A stretch of DNA of 64,000 nt from Massilia timonae CCUG 45783 (lineage in GTDB: Bacteria; Pseudomonadota; Gammaproteobacteria; Burkholderiales; Burkholderiaceae_D): positions 517,128 to 581,127 of the forward strand of contig NZ_JH992925.1 in the NCBI RefSeq assembly GCF_000315425.1, in the 5' to 3' direction. Shown in pieces: positions 44,575 through 54,234 of the stretch (its first letter is position 1; each line of letters starts with the position of its first letter). Made by a program: the position numbers and the translations under genes. The notes beneath the pieces were generated by a model that saw nothing but the letters and a program-made list of their open reading frames with translations, was not told the DNA's origin and did not search any database.

Positions 44575-46821
44575 TCACGCCGCGCGCGTCATCGGATTCC
44601 CCGCCAGCCACTCCAGCAACCCTTCCGGCGACAGCGGCCGCGCATACAGGAAGCCCTGCGCCAGCGGGCAGCCGAGCTGGCGCAGGATCTGCGCCTGGCG
44701 CTCGTCCTCGACTCCTTCGGCGATCACCGACAATCCCAGGTTGCGGCCCAGCTGCACCACCATCTGCGCGATGCTGCTGCCGCGCGCCGATCCGGTGATC
44801 TCGGTGACGAAGGTGCGGTCGATCTTGAGCCGGTCCACCTGCAGGCGCTGCAGATGCGAGAGCGACGAGAAGCCGGTGCCGAAATCGTCGATCGCGATCG
44901 ACACGCCGGTGCGCTTGACCTGGGCCAGCTTCTCGACCAGCAGCGCCGGCTCTTCCATCGCCATCGATTCCGTGATCTCCAGCTCGATGTAGTCGGGCGG
45001 CGCGCCGGTGTCGGCCAGCGCGCGCTGCAGCATGTCGACGAAGTGCGGATGCCGGAACTGCACCTGCGAGACGTTCACCGACATCGTGAACTCGCGGTGA
45101 CCCGCCGCGCGCAGGCGCATCAGTTCGGCGCAGGCCTGGCGCAGCACCCATTCGCCGATCTCGACGATCAGGCCCGAATATTCCGCGATCGGGATGAAGC
45201 GGTCGGGCGGCACCAGGCGGCCGTCATCCAGGCGCCAGCGCAGCAGCGCCTCGGCGCCGAACGGGCGGTTGGTGGCGAGGTCGACTTGGGGTTGGTAGTG
45301 CAGGAACAGCTGGCCGCGCTGGAAGCCGCTGCGCAGCGCGTGCATCATGCGCACGCGCTCGCGGATCTCGACGCCCATGCTGCGCGAAAAATAGAAGTGG
45401 CCGGCGCGCTGCTGCGACTTGGCGCGCTTGAGCGCGATGTCGGCGTCCTTCAGGGCGTTGGCGCCGCTGCCGTCGTGTTCCGGCAGGCGCACCAGGCCAA
45501 GGGTGGCGGACACCAGCACGTCCTGGCCGTCGATGCGGAACGATTCGCGGAACAGGGCCTGGATCTGGACCGGCTGCACCGCGTCGGCGTCGCCCAGCAC
45601 GCAGAAGATGTCGCCGCCGATGCGGCCGATCTCCAGGCCAGGGGCCAGACGCGATGTCAGGCGCTGGCCGACCGCCACCAGCAGCAGGTCGCCGAAATGG
45701 TGGCCGAGGGCGTCGTTGGTTTCGGCAAAATGGTCGAGGTCGACCAGGGCCAGCACCGCGCCCGCGCGGCCCGGGCCGGCCAGGATGGCCTCGAGCAGCT
45801 CGACCATGCGGGTGCGGTTCGGCAGGCCGGTAAGCGGATCGTGGAACGCCGACTTGTTCAGGCTGGTGACCAGCTCGCAGTTGTCGAGGCATACCGCCAC
45901 CATGCCGCAGAACACCTTCAGCAGGCGCCGCTCGACCTCGTCCATCGGCCGCTCGAGCGGGATGCAGGCCGCGAAATCGCGTCCGGCCTTGCCCGGGAAG
46001 TACATATTCAGCAGGCCGTCCTCGGCGCCGCACTGGCGCTGGAGCAGGGTGCGCTCGGCGGCGACCGCGAAATGGCCGGTCAATTCGCGGCCGTCGAGGT
46101 TGCGGCAGGCGCCAGCGGCGGCCACCGCGCGCAGGGTCTCGGGGCGGCCATGGCCGCTGTCGCGCGTGCACAGCACGCCCTCGGGCGGCTGGCCGACCAA
46201 GCGCCCGGCCTGGGCCAGGATGCCGGCCGCCACGTCGCGCACGCCGTGCAGGGTCATCAGCTCGGCGCAGGCGGAGACGATGTGTTCCATGCCGATGCGG
46301 TTGGCCTCGAGCGCGCGGATCTGCTGGTAAGAGCGGATCGCGGCCGCCACCGTCGTATACAGCTTGGTGCGGGTCAGCTCGGACTTGGTGCGGTAATCGT
46401 TGATGTCGTAGCCGCGGATGGCTTCCATCTCGGGCGCATAGCCGGGCTGGCCGGTGCGCAGGATGATGCGCACGTCGTGCAGGCCCAGCTCGTCGCGGAT
46501 GCGGCGCACCAGCAGCAGGCCGGCGTCGGCCCTTTCCATCACCACGTCCAGCAGGATGACGGCGATATCGTGTTCACGCGCCAGCAGGTCGAAGGCTTCG
46601 CTGGCGGAATAAGCGTGCAGGAAGACCAGCGGGCGGCCCTGCATCTCGACGTTGCCGAGAGCAAAGGTGGTGGTCGAGTGCACGTCGGCATCGTCGTCGA
46701 CCACCAGGATCCGCCATGCTGGACTCGGGGATGCGGCGGCGGCGGCTTCGTCGGCAAAGACGAGGTCGTCGGTAACGCTGTCATCCTTCAGTGGTCCTGA
46801 TGGCGTAATCGATGCGGGCAT
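44575..46821 (-). CDS. REC-DUF3369-GGDEF-EAL response regulator
   Basis: A 748-residue c-di-GMP signalling protein. Residues 35-160 are a receiver domain (ILVVDDDADVH, phosphoacceptor Asp in ILLDVVMERAD). A DUF3369 region follows (about 165-315, IRALEANRIGMEHIVSACAELM). The GGDEF domain (about 330-480) is degenerate: the signature reads IGGDIF, so cyclase activity is unlikely. The EAL domain (about 490-740) keeps GAEALLRW, NVSQVQF, ELEITESM, IDDFGTGFSSL and LKIDRTFV, consistent with a working phosphodiesterase. The cognate kinase is not in the window. Confidence 0.9.
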   Translation of the reverse strand: MPASITPSGPLKDDSVTDDLVFADEAAAAASPSPAWRILVVDDDADVHSTTTFALGNVEMQGRPLVFLHAYSASEAFDLLAREHDIAVILLDVVMERADAGLLLVRRIRDELGLHDVRIILRTGQPGYAPEMEAIRGYDINDYRTKSELTRTKLYTTVAAAIRSYQQIRALEANRIGMEHIVSACAELMTLHGVRDVAAGILAQAGRLVGQPPEGVLCTRDSGHGRPETLRAVAAAGACRNLDGRELTGHFAVAAERTLLQRQCGAEDGLLNMYFPGKAGRDFAACIPLERPMDEVERRLLKVFCGMVAVCLDNCELVTSLNKSAFHDPLTGLPNRTRMVELLEAILAGPGRAGAVLALVDLDHFAETNDALGHHFGDLLLVAVGQRLTSRLAPGLEIGRIGGDIFCVLGDADAVQPVQIQALFRESFRIDGQDVLVSATLGLVRLPEHDGSGANALKDADIALKRAKSQQRAGHFYFSRSMGVEIRERVRMMHALRSGFQRGQLFLHYQPQVDLATNRPFGAEALLRWRLDDGRLVPPDRFIPIAEYSGLIVEIGEWVLRQACAELMRLRAAGHREFTMSVNVSQVQFRHPHFVDMLQRALADTGAPPDYIELEITESMAMEEPALLVEKLAQVKRTGVSIAIDDFGTGFSSLSHLQRLQVDRLKIDRTFVTEITGSARGSSIAQMVVQLGRNLGLSVIAEGVEDERQAQILRQLGCPLAQGFLYARPLSPEGLLEWLAGNPMTRAA

Positions 46822-47024
46822 GTGCTACGTCTCCAGGTTGGCTCGGCATGGATAACTTCAGTATATATGCAATTGTAAAAAGGAAAGAGCCCGTTCCGGG
46901 GCTGTTAGCGAAAAATATATCCATGAGGAAACATATTTGCGACAGTCGATCGTTCGATGTTCGTTTCTGCTTGCCAGACGGCCTGTTAAAATGGTAATTC
47001 GATCAATCCGAACTCATCATTACC

Positions 47025-48119
47025 ATGTCCGGCAATACATTTGGCAAGCTGTTTTCCGTCACCACCTTCGGCGAATCGCATGGTCCCGCGATCGGCTGCG
47101 TCATCGACGGCTGCCCGCCCGGCATGACCCTGAGCGAGGCCGACATCCAACCGGAGCTCGACCGCCGCAAGCCCGGCACCTCGCGCCACGTCACCCAGCG
47201 CCAGGAGGCGGACCGGGTCGAGATCCTGTCCGGGGTCTACCAGGGCGTCACCACCGGCACGCCGATCGCGCTCCTGATCCGCAATGAAGACCAGCGCAGC
47301 AAGGACTACGGCAATATCGCCGAAAGCTTCCGCCCCGGCCATGCCGACTACACCTACTGGCATAAATACGGCGTGCGCGACCCGCGCGGCGGCGGCCGTT
47401 CGTCGGCGCGCCTGACCGCGCCGGTGGTCGGCGCCGGTGCCGTCGCCAAGAAGTGGCTGCGCGAGAAGTATGGCACCGAAGTCATGGGATACATGCGCGC
47501 ACTCGGCGACATCGCCGTGCCGTTCGAGGGGTGGGAACACGTGCACGCCAATCCCTTCTTCGCCGCCACCGGCGACGCCGCCCTGCTGCAGCGGATGGAG
47601 GATGCGATGGACCAGCTGCGCCGCGACGGCGACTCGATCGGCGCGCGCATCGACGTGGTGGCCACCAGGGTGCCGGTGGGCCTGGGCCAGCCGATCTACG
47701 ACAAGCTCGATGCCGACATCGCGTATGCGATGATGGGGATTAACGCGGTCAAGGGCGTGGAAATCGGCGCCGGCTTCGCCTCGGTGGCGCAGCGCGGCTC
47801 GGAGCATGGCGACGAGCTGACCCTCGAGGGCTTCGTCGGCAACCACGCGGGCGGCGTGCTGGGCGGGATCTCGACCGGCCAGGACATCACGGCGTCGCTG
47901 GCGATCAAGCCGACGTCCTCGATCCGGGTGCCGCGCCGCTCGATCGACAAGGCCGGCAATCCGGCGACGGTCGAGACCTTCGGCCGCCACGACCCCTGCG
48001 TGGGCATCCGCGCGACGCCGATCGCGGAAGCGATGCTGGCGCTGGTGCTGATCGACCACGCGCTGATGAACCGGGCGCAGTGCGGCGACGTGCAGGTCGC
48101 CACGCCAAAATTGACATGA
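47025..48119 (+). CDS. aroC: chorismate synthase
   Basis: A 364-residue enzyme making chorismate from EPSP, the last common step of aromatic amino acid synthesis, with reduced FMN as cofactor. Signatures are GESHGPAIGCVIDGCPPG, the RPGHADYTYWHKYG block, RGGGRSSAR and the C-terminal RHDPCVGIRATPIAEAM. Full length, single gene, flanked by c-di-GMP and HDOD signalling genes. A hairpin follows the stop. Confidence 0.98.
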   Translation: MSGNTFGKLFSVTTFGESHGPAIGCVIDGCPPGMTLSEADIQPELDRRKPGTSRHVTQRQEADRVEILSGVYQGVTTGTPIALLIRNEDQRSKDYGNIAESFRPGHADYTYWHKYGVRDPRGGGRSSARLTAPVVGAGAVAKKWLREKYGTEVMGYMRALGDIAVPFEGWEHVHANPFFAATGDAALLQRMEDAMDQLRRDGDSIGARIDVVATRVPVGLGQPIYDKLDADIAYAMMGINAVKGVEIGAGFASVAQRGSEHGDELTLEGFVGNHAGGVLGGISTGQDITASLAIKPTSSIRVPRRSIDKAGNPATVETFGRHDPCVGIRATPIAEAMLALVLIDHALMNRAQCGDVQVATPKLT

Positions 48120-48126
48120 GCGGGGT

Positions 48127-48153
48127 GGGTTGGTCGGCTTCGCCGTCCAACCC
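48127..48153. terminator. hairpin between aroC and the HDOD gene
   Basis: GGGTTGG (48127-48133) pairs with CCAACCC (48147-48153), and inside it CGGC and GCCG form a second stem with a TTC loop. The two genes converge here, so it may serve both, but there is no U run on either side. Confidence 0.5.
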
Positions 48154-48173
48154 CGCCATGTCGCGCGGCCGCG

Positions 48174-49691
48174 TCAGACGCGGGTGACGATCGCTTCCAT
48201 CTGATGCCGCCGCTCGACCGTGCGCACCACCAGCGCGCGCAGGTCGTTCAGCAGCGAGAACTCGGTCTGGCTCAGGATCACCTGCGGGAAGGTGCCGTCC
48301 CAGTCGCCATAGATGAAGCCCGCCGGCTGCCCGTGGGCCGCCAGGGGAATGATCACGAAGCAGCGCGCCTCGGCCAGCGTGCCTTTCCACCAGCCCGGCA
48401 GCTTGGTCGCGAACTTGGTGTCGTGCGCGTTCTCGATGAAGATCACGCGGTCGCTCCCCAGCGCGGCGTGGAACACGTTCGGCTCGTAGACGTCGTCGAA
48501 CGCCAGGTTCGGCAGCATCGCCTTGACGTCTTCGCCCAGTCCCAGGCGCGCCGAGTAACGGCCTTCGCGCCGGTTTCGAAGAAAAGCGAACGAGCGCGTG
48601 AACGACAGGCCCTCGTGCATCGTCTCGAGGGCCATCGAGATCATCTGGCCGGCGGTGGCGGTGGCGCCGGCGTCGCGCATGTCGGCCACGCCGCTCATCA
48701 GGATCTTGTTGCCGGCAATGCGCTTCCGGGTGGCCGCGGCCTGTTGCGCGCGTTTTTCGGCCGGCTTGGCCAGCGGCGCGATCGACAGGTCGGACGCGGC
48801 TTCCACCCTGGCCTTGTCGATCGAGGCCAGGATGCCGCTCGCCGGCAGGCCCAGCATCGGGGCGAAGCGCTCGGCCAGTTGCGCGACCTTTTCGGCGCCG
48901 GCCGCGTCGTCGGCCCACAGGGCGTCGGCGGCCTGGGTCGACATGCTGCCCAGCGCGGCCAGCCAGTCCTCGTGGGCGAAGCCTTCGAAGCGCTCGCCCG
49001 GCTCGACCCGGCGCATGCCGGCCACCAGGTTGCGCGGCAGGCCCCAATGGGCGGCGGTGGCGCGGCCGACTTCTTCCAGCGACAGGCCGAGCACTTCCCG
49101 GGCGGCGTTCTCTTCGCGGCCTTCGCCGGCCGCTTCACGCATCCTGGTCCAGCGCTCCGGCATGTAGAAGGTCAGCATCATGCGGCCCAGCGAGTGCAGG
49201 ATCGAGCACACCACGGCTTCTTCCGGGTCGCGCGAGCGGGCGTCGGCCGCCAGTTGCTGCGCCACCATCCCGGCCAGCACCGCCTTTTCCATCTCGACGT
49301 GGGCGGCCTCGGTGTCCGGGCTGCTGCGGCTCAGCTCCTCGATCAGCTTGAGGCCGAGCGCCAGGTGGCCGATCGACTCGGTGCCCAGCACCAGCACCGC
49401 CTTGGAGATGGTGTTGACGTGCTGGCCGAAGGCCGCATACATGCTGCTGTTGGCCAGGCGCAGCACCTTCTGGGTCAGCACCGGGTCGGACAGCACCGTC
49501 TGCGTCATCGAGAAGTCGCGCTCGTCCTCGCCGCGCATCGAGGCCAGGATGGCGCTGATGGCCTTGGTAAAGCCCGGCATGTCGCCCTGGCGCCGGATAC
49601 GCTCCCACAGCAGGGCGAGGGTGGCTTGCGACTTCGCCGAGTGCGGGCTGGGGGCCGGCGCAGTGGCCGTGATGCTGGCTTGTGTGGTCAT
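48174..49691 (-). CDS. HDOD-domain signalling protein with C-terminal GAF-like region
   Basis: A 505-residue protein. The HDOD domain lies at about 30-235 (SDPVLTQKVLRLANSS, VLVLGTESIGHLAL and SILHSLGRMMLTFYMPE are visible). HDOD domains are HD-related but usually not catalytic and act in signalling. The last 170 residues look like a GAF-type sensor (LGLGEDVKAMLPNLAF, VIIPLAAHGQPAGFIYGDWDG). It starts within the stop of the upstream GGDEF-EAL gene (ATGA), so the two proteins are made together. Confidence 0.85.
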   Translation of the reverse strand: MTTQASITATAPAPSPHSAKSQATLALLWERIRRQGDMPGFTKAISAILASMRGEDERDFSMTQTVLSDPVLTQKVLRLANSSMYAAFGQHVNTISKAVLVLGTESIGHLALGLKLIEELSRSSPDTEAAHVEMEKAVLAGMVAQQLAADARSRDPEEAVVCSILHSLGRMMLTFYMPERWTRMREAAGEGREENAAREVLGLSLEEVGRATAAHWGLPRNLVAGMRRVEPGERFEGFAHEDWLAALGSMSTQAADALWADDAAGAEKVAQLAERFAPMLGLPASGILASIDKARVEAASDLSIAPLAKPAEKRAQQAAATRKRIAGNKILMSGVADMRDAGATATAGQMISMALETMHEGLSFTRSFAFLRNRREGRYSARLGLGEDVKAMLPNLAFDDVYEPNVFHAALGSDRVIFIENAHDTKFATKLPGWWKGTLAEARCFVIIPLAAHGQPAGFIYGDWDGTFPQVILSQTEFSLLNDLRALVVRTVERRHQMEAIVTRV

Positions 49692-51439
49692 GATTTTCCT
49701 GTCCGGTGGTCGGCCGGCAGAAGAGCGGTATAGAGATTTTCCTTGAGCGCCGTGACGGCCACGTTGGCCGGCATCGGCTTGCCCGTCAGGTAGCCCTGGA
49801 CGTAATGGCAGCCCTGGTCGTCGAGCCAGGCCAGCTGCTCCTGGGTTTCGACGCCTTCGGCCACCACCGACAGGGAGAGGTGGCCGGCCAGGTCGAGTAT
49901 CGCGTTGCAGATGGCGGCGTCCTTGTTCGACGCCGGCAGGTCCTTCACGAAGGCGCGGTCGATCTTGAGCACCGAGATCGGGAAGCGCTTGAGGTAGGCC
50001 AGCGACGAATAGCCGGTGCCGAAATCGTCGATCGCGATGCGCGCATGGCGCTCCACCATGCGCGCCAGGATGTCCTCGGCGTGCGCGGGGTCGACCATCA
50101 GGGTGCCTTCGGTGATCTCGAGCACCAGCTGGCGGCCGTCGAGGCCGGACAGCGCCAGGGCGTCGTCCAGCACCGTCAGGAAGCGGTCGCTGCGGAACTG
50201 GCGCGGGCTGATGTTCACCGAGATGTACAGCTCGCGCCCGGCCACTTCCTGGAACTGGCGGATCTGCATGCAGGCCGCCTTCAGGGCCCAGGCCCCGAGC
50301 AGGTTGATCAGGCCGTTGTTCTCGGCGATCGGGATGAAGCGCACCGGCGGCACCATGCCGAGGGTCGGGTGCTTCCAGCGCATCAGGGTCTCGAAGCCCT
50401 CGATGATGCGGCTCTTGGCGTTCACGATCGGCTGGTAATACAGCAGGAACTCGCCCTCGCGCACCGCGTTGAACATGGCCGCCTCGAGCGAGATGTCGTG
50501 CTGCGGCGGGCCCTGGTCGCCGGGGCTGTAGACCACGGCGCGGCCCTTGCCGGTTTCCTTGGCGCGCGAGAGGGCGGCGTCGGCCAACGTCACCAGGCGC
50601 ACCTCGTCTTCGGCGTGGTCCGGGTAGACCGCCACGCCGATCGAGGCGCCCAGGTAGATCGTGTGGCCGCCGGCCTCGAACGGCGATTGCAGGGTCGCCA
50701 TCAGGCGTCCCGTGACGAGCTTGATCTGCGGTTCGGTGAAGGTGCCCGGCAGCACCGCCACGAATTCGTCGCCGCCGACCCGGGCCAGGGTGTCGCTGTC
50801 GCGCAGGGTGCGGCGCAGGCGCGCGGCCGCCATCTGCAGCACGGTGTCGCCCAGCGGGTGGCCCAGGCCGTCGTTGACCTTTTTAAAACCGTCCAGGCCA
50901 ATGGCGGCGACCGAGAAGCCGTGGCCCGAGCGGCGCGCGTTGGCGATCACCATCCGGATCCGGTCCGACAGCAGCACCCGGTTGGGCAGTTCGGTCAGGG
51001 CGTCGTGGGTCGCCATGTGGCGCAGGCGCTCTTCGGTCGCATGCTGGACCGACATGTCGCGGCCGATCACCAGCAGCGGGGCGGCGTCGCCGGTCGCCAG
51101 GCGCGCGATCCTGAGTTCGAACCAGATGTCGCGCTCGCCCGAGCGGAAGCGGGTCTCGACCAGCACCGCATCAAAGCCCGCGGCGGCGCCGGCCAGCGCA
51201 TTGCGCAGCGCCGGCTGGTCGATCTCGTGCGCCAGCGACAGCAGCGAACAGCCGGCTTCGAAGCCCGACAGCTGCTTCGCGCGCGTGCCGGCCGCGTGGA
51301 TCGCGCCATCGGGCGCGACGCGGAACACGGCGTCGCCGGCCGTCTCCAGCAAGCCGTCGAGCAGCGCCGCGGGCAGCGCCGCGGTGTGCACATGAGCGGC
51401 CGGCTGGGGCGGGGGCACGGCGGAGGAACTGGTGTGCAT
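49688..51439 (-). CDS. PAS-GGDEF-EAL c-di-GMP protein
   Basis: A 583-residue protein: a PAS-like sensor (about 25-140), GGDEF domain (about 150-310) with intact VGGDEFVAVLPG, and EAL domain (about 325-575) with EGFETLMRWKHP, NISPRQF, LEITEGTL, DDFGTGYSSLAYLK and LKIDRAFV. The EAL triplet reads ETL, which keeps the catalytic Glu. Both cyclase and phosphodiesterase activities are possible. The start is placed at 51439 where the Ser/Pro-rich N-terminus begins; an in-frame start 84 bases upstream is possible but has atypical residues. Coupled to the HDOD gene. Confidence 0.88.
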   Translation of the reverse strand: MHTSSSAVPPPQPAAHVHTAALPAALLDGLLETAGDAVFRVAPDGAIHAAGTRAKQLSGFEAGCSLLSLAHEIDQPALRNALAGAAAGFDAVLVETRFRSGERDIWFELRIARLATGDAAPLLVIGRDMSVQHATEERLRHMATHDALTELPNRVLLSDRIRMVIANARRSGHGFSVAAIGLDGFKKVNDGLGHPLGDTVLQMAAARLRRTLRDSDTLARVGGDEFVAVLPGTFTEPQIKLVTGRLMATLQSPFEAGGHTIYLGASIGVAVYPDHAEDEVRLVTLADAALSRAKETGKGRAVVYSPGDQGPPQHDISLEAAMFNAVREGEFLLYYQPIVNAKSRIIEGFETLMRWKHPTLGMVPPVRFIPIAENNGLINLLGAWALKAACMQIRQFQEVAGRELYISVNISPRQFRSDRFLTVLDDALALSGLDGRQLVLEITEGTLMVDPAHAEDILARMVERHARIAIDDFGTGYSSLAYLKRFPISVLKIDRAFVKDLPASNKDAAICNAILDLAGHLSLSVVAEGVETQEQLAWLDDQGCHYVQGYLTGKPMPANVAVTALKENLYTALLPADHRTGKS

Positions 51440-51787
51440 GTTGTCCAGGAGCTTTCTTGCTTTATCGTTGCGGCACGTGCACGTCATGCCGATGTCACAT
51501 GTGAATCCGTGCAAGTCTACCAAATCAGGGATGACTCTATCACTGAAAAATTCCGCAAAGCATTAGAAAGCACAAGTCATGCGGTGATTTCATCCTTATC
51601 GGGTCTGAGCGGCCTGCTTGCCCGGCAAGCATGTTGGCGCTAACCTGCTTGTTGGAGGATCAAGGTTCTCACGATGTATTGTCGCTTATTCTTGATTGTA
51701 ACGACATAATAACGTGCAATTATGATGCCGCAATGCAACATTTTACCGCAACTTTGACAACGAGCAGATGTGCGCACAGGAGGGATG

Positions 51788-53479
51788 ATGGACAGGTTCG
51801 CCACCCACGAGGTCGAAAACCAGGCGCCCGCGTTCAGCGGCATCAATCTGTACGCCTGCGATCCGGCGCTGCAAGAGGCGCTGCTGCGCGAGGGCGGCGG
51901 CTGGGCGGCGCCGCAGCTCGAGGCGCTCGGACAGCGGCTCGGCAGCGCCGAGGTCCAGGAGCTGGCGCGCCTTGCCAACGCCCACGGCCCGCTGCTGGCG
52001 AGCTTCGACCGCGCCGGGCGCCGCATCGACGAGCCCGAATTCCACCCCGCCTGGCATGCCCTGATGAGCCTGATGATCGGCGCCGGCGCCCACAGCGCGC
52101 CCTGGAGCGACCCGCGTCCCGGCGCCCAGGTGGCGCGGGCGGCGCAATACCTGCTGTTCGGCCAGGCCGAGAACGGTGCCCAGTGCCCGGTGACGATGAC
52201 CTATGCGGCGGTGCCGGCGCTGCGCCGCGCGCCAGGGCTGGCGCAGGTGTGGCTGCCCAGGATCCTGTCGCGCGACTACGATCCCCGGCCCTTGCCGGTG
52301 GCGCAGAAGCGCGGCGCCCTGGTCGGCATGGGCATGACCGAGAAGCAGGGCGGTTCGGACGTGCGCGCCAACACCACGCGCGCCACGCCACTGGGGGCGG
52401 ACGAGCTGCGCGACGAAGGACCGGCGGGCGCGGGCGCCTGGCGCATCGTCGGCCACAAATGGTTCTATTCGGTGCCGCAGGCCGACGCCCACCTGGTGCT
52501 GGCGCGCTGCGACGAGTCGGCTGAAGACCCGGGCGCGGGCGCCCTGAGCTGCTTCCTGGTGCCGCGCTTTCTCGCCGACGGCCGGCGCAACGCGGTGCGG
52601 GTGCAGCGCCTGAAGGACAAGCTGGGCAACCGCTCGAACGCCTCGTCCGAGGTCGAATTCTGCGGCGCGCTCGGCTGGATGATCGGCGAGCCGGGGCGCG
52701 GCATCCCGACCATCCTCGAGATGGGCAGCCATACCCGCCTCGATTGCGTGCTGGGCAGCGCCGGCATCATGCGCGCCGCCCTGTGCCATGCGCTGCACCA
52801 TGCGCGCGGGCGCATGGTCTTCGGCCGGCCGCTGGCCGAACAGCCGCTGATGCAGAACGTGCTGGCCGACCTGGCGCTCGAATCCGAGGCCGCCACCGCC
52901 TTCGCCCTGCGCCTGGCGCGCTGCTTCGACGAGGGGCAGGAGCCGTCCCAGGCGTTGCTGGGCCGCATCCTGACGGCGGCCGGCAAGTACTGGATCTGCA
53001 AGCGCGGCCCCGGCTTCGGCGCCGAGGCGATGGAAGTCATGGGCGGCAACGGCTATGTCGAGGACGGCCCATTGGCGCGCCTGTACCGCGAGCTGCCGGT
53101 CAATTCGATCTGGGAAGGGTCGGGCAACGTGATGTGCCTGGACCTGCTGCGCGCGCTCGGCAAGGCCCCGGACGCCGCGCGCGCGGCGCTGGCGGCCGAG
53201 CTGGCGCCGGCGGCGGGGCTGGACGAGCGTTTCGCCGACCACGCGGCGGCGCTGCTGGACGGCCTGGCGGCGCGCCTGTCGGACGAAGCCGGCGCGCGGG
53301 TGCTGGCCGAGCAGATCGTGGTGGCGGTGCAGGCCGCGCTCCTGCTGCGCCATGCGCCGCCGTATGTTGGCGAGGCGTTCTTGCTCACGCGTATACTGCA
53401 GCCGGTGGGCGGGGCCTACGGCCGGTTGCCTGCCGGAATCGACCTGGAGGCGATGCTGGCGCGCGCCCTCGTGGTATGA
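51788..53479 (+). CDS. AidB-like acyl-CoA dehydrogenase
   Basis: A 563-residue flavoprotein of the acyl-CoA dehydrogenase superfamily, AidB branch. Visible motifs are MTYAAVPAL, GMGMTEKQGGSDVRANT (FAD/substrate loop), HKWFYSVPQADAHLVLAR, HTRLDCVLGSAGIMR and AMEVMGGNGYVED followed by NSIWEGSGNVMCLDLLRAL. AidB-type proteins act in the adaptive response to alkylation or in isovaleryl-CoA-like oxidation. The second of two adjacent ATG codons is chosen because of its spacing from the AGGAGG at 51778. The 350-base region upstream is relatively AT-rich and separates it from the divergent PAS-GGDEF-EAL gene. Confidence 0.88.
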   Translation: MDRFATHEVENQAPAFSGINLYACDPALQEALLREGGGWAAPQLEALGQRLGSAEVQELARLANAHGPLLASFDRAGRRIDEPEFHPAWHALMSLMIGAGAHSAPWSDPRPGAQVARAAQYLLFGQAENGAQCPVTMTYAAVPALRRAPGLAQVWLPRILSRDYDPRPLPVAQKRGALVGMGMTEKQGGSDVRANTTRATPLGADELRDEGPAGAGAWRIVGHKWFYSVPQADAHLVLARCDESAEDPGAGALSCFLVPRFLADGRRNAVRVQRLKDKLGNRSNASSEVEFCGALGWMIGEPGRGIPTILEMGSHTRLDCVLGSAGIMRAALCHALHHARGRMVFGRPLAEQPLMQNVLADLALESEAATAFALRLARCFDEGQEPSQALLGRILTAAGKYWICKRGPGFGAEAMEVMGGNGYVEDGPLARLYRELPVNSIWEGSGNVMCLDLLRALGKAPDAARAALAAELAPAAGLDERFADHAAALLDGLAARLSDEAGARVLAEQIVVAVQAALLLRHAPPYVGEAFLLTRILQPVGGAYGRLPAGIDLEAMLARALVV

Positions 53480-53504
53480 AATGCATTTTTTTCACGTGCA
53501 GGCC

Positions 53505-53533
53505 GGGACAAACGGCCGTGTGGCTGGGATAAT
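53505..53533 (+). promoter_or_regulatory. candidate sigma-70 promoter of upp
   Basis: GGGACA (53505-53510) and GATAAT (53528-53533) are separated by 17 bases, four and five matches to the -35 and -10 consensus, 42 bases before the upp start. Confidence 0.45.
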
Positions 53534-53574
53534 GCGCGCTTGCATGCTTCACACAGAATCCATTGAATCCCGCC

Positions 53575-54225
53575 ATGAAACAAGACCCGCGCTTCCCGAA
53601 TCTCTATATCCTGAACCACCCGCTGATCCAGCACAAGCTGTCGCATATGCGCGAGCACGACACCTCGACGCGCACCTTCCGCGAACTGCTGCGCGAGATC
53701 ACGCTGCTGATGGGATACGAGATCACGCGCGACCTGCCGCTGACCACGCGCTCGATCAAGACCCCGCTGGTGACCATCGATGCGCCGGTCATCGCTGGCA
53801 AGAAGCTGGCCGTGGTGCCGATCCTGCGCGCCGGCATCGGCATGAGCGACGGCCTGCTGGAGCTGGTGCCGTCGGCGCGCGTCGGCCACATCGGCGTGTT
53901 CCGCGACCCGGAAACCCACGAGCCGGTCGAATACATGGTGCGCCTGCCCGACACCACCGAGCGCACCTTCATCCTGTGCGACCCGATGGTTGCCACAGGT
54001 AACTCGGCGGTGCACGCGATCGACGTGCTCAAGAAGCGCGGCGTACCGGACGAACAGATCCTGTTCCTGGCCCTGGTGGCGGCGCCGGAAGGCGTGCAGG
54101 TATTCCAGGACGCGCATCCGAACGTCAAGCTGTTCGTCGCTTCGCTCGACTCGCACCTGGACGAGGATGCCTACATCATCCCGGGCCTGGGCGATGCGGG
54201 CGACCGCATCTTCGGCACCAAGTAA
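53575..54225 (+). CDS. upp: uracil phosphoribosyltransferase
   Basis: A 216-residue salvage enzyme that makes UMP from uracil and PRPP. The PRPP-binding motif is FILCDPMVATGNSA; other landmarks are VPILRAGIGMSDGLL, RDPETHEPVEYMVRLP and the C-terminal PGLGDAGDRIFGTK that binds uracil. The ATG at 53575 starts MKQDPRFPNLYIL; a TTG 12 bases before is an alternative. A short Hpt gene follows after 9 bases. Confidence 0.97.
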   Translation: MKQDPRFPNLYILNHPLIQHKLSHMREHDTSTRTFRELLREITLLMGYEITRDLPLTTRSIKTPLVTIDAPVIAGKKLAVVPILRAGIGMSDGLLELVPSARVGHIGVFRDPETHEPVEYMVRLPDTTERTFILCDPMVATGNSAVHAIDVLKKRGVPDEQILFLALVAAPEGVQVFQDAHPNVKLFVASLDSHLDEDAYIIPGLGDAGDRIFGTK

Positions 54226-54234
54226 GCGTCGGCC

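Noticed and set aside
51601..51650. short hairpin GCTTGC-CCG-GCAAGC upstream of the acyl-CoA dehydrogenase gene
   Set aside because: Only six base pairs and no U run or nearby start; likely chance in GC-rich DNA.
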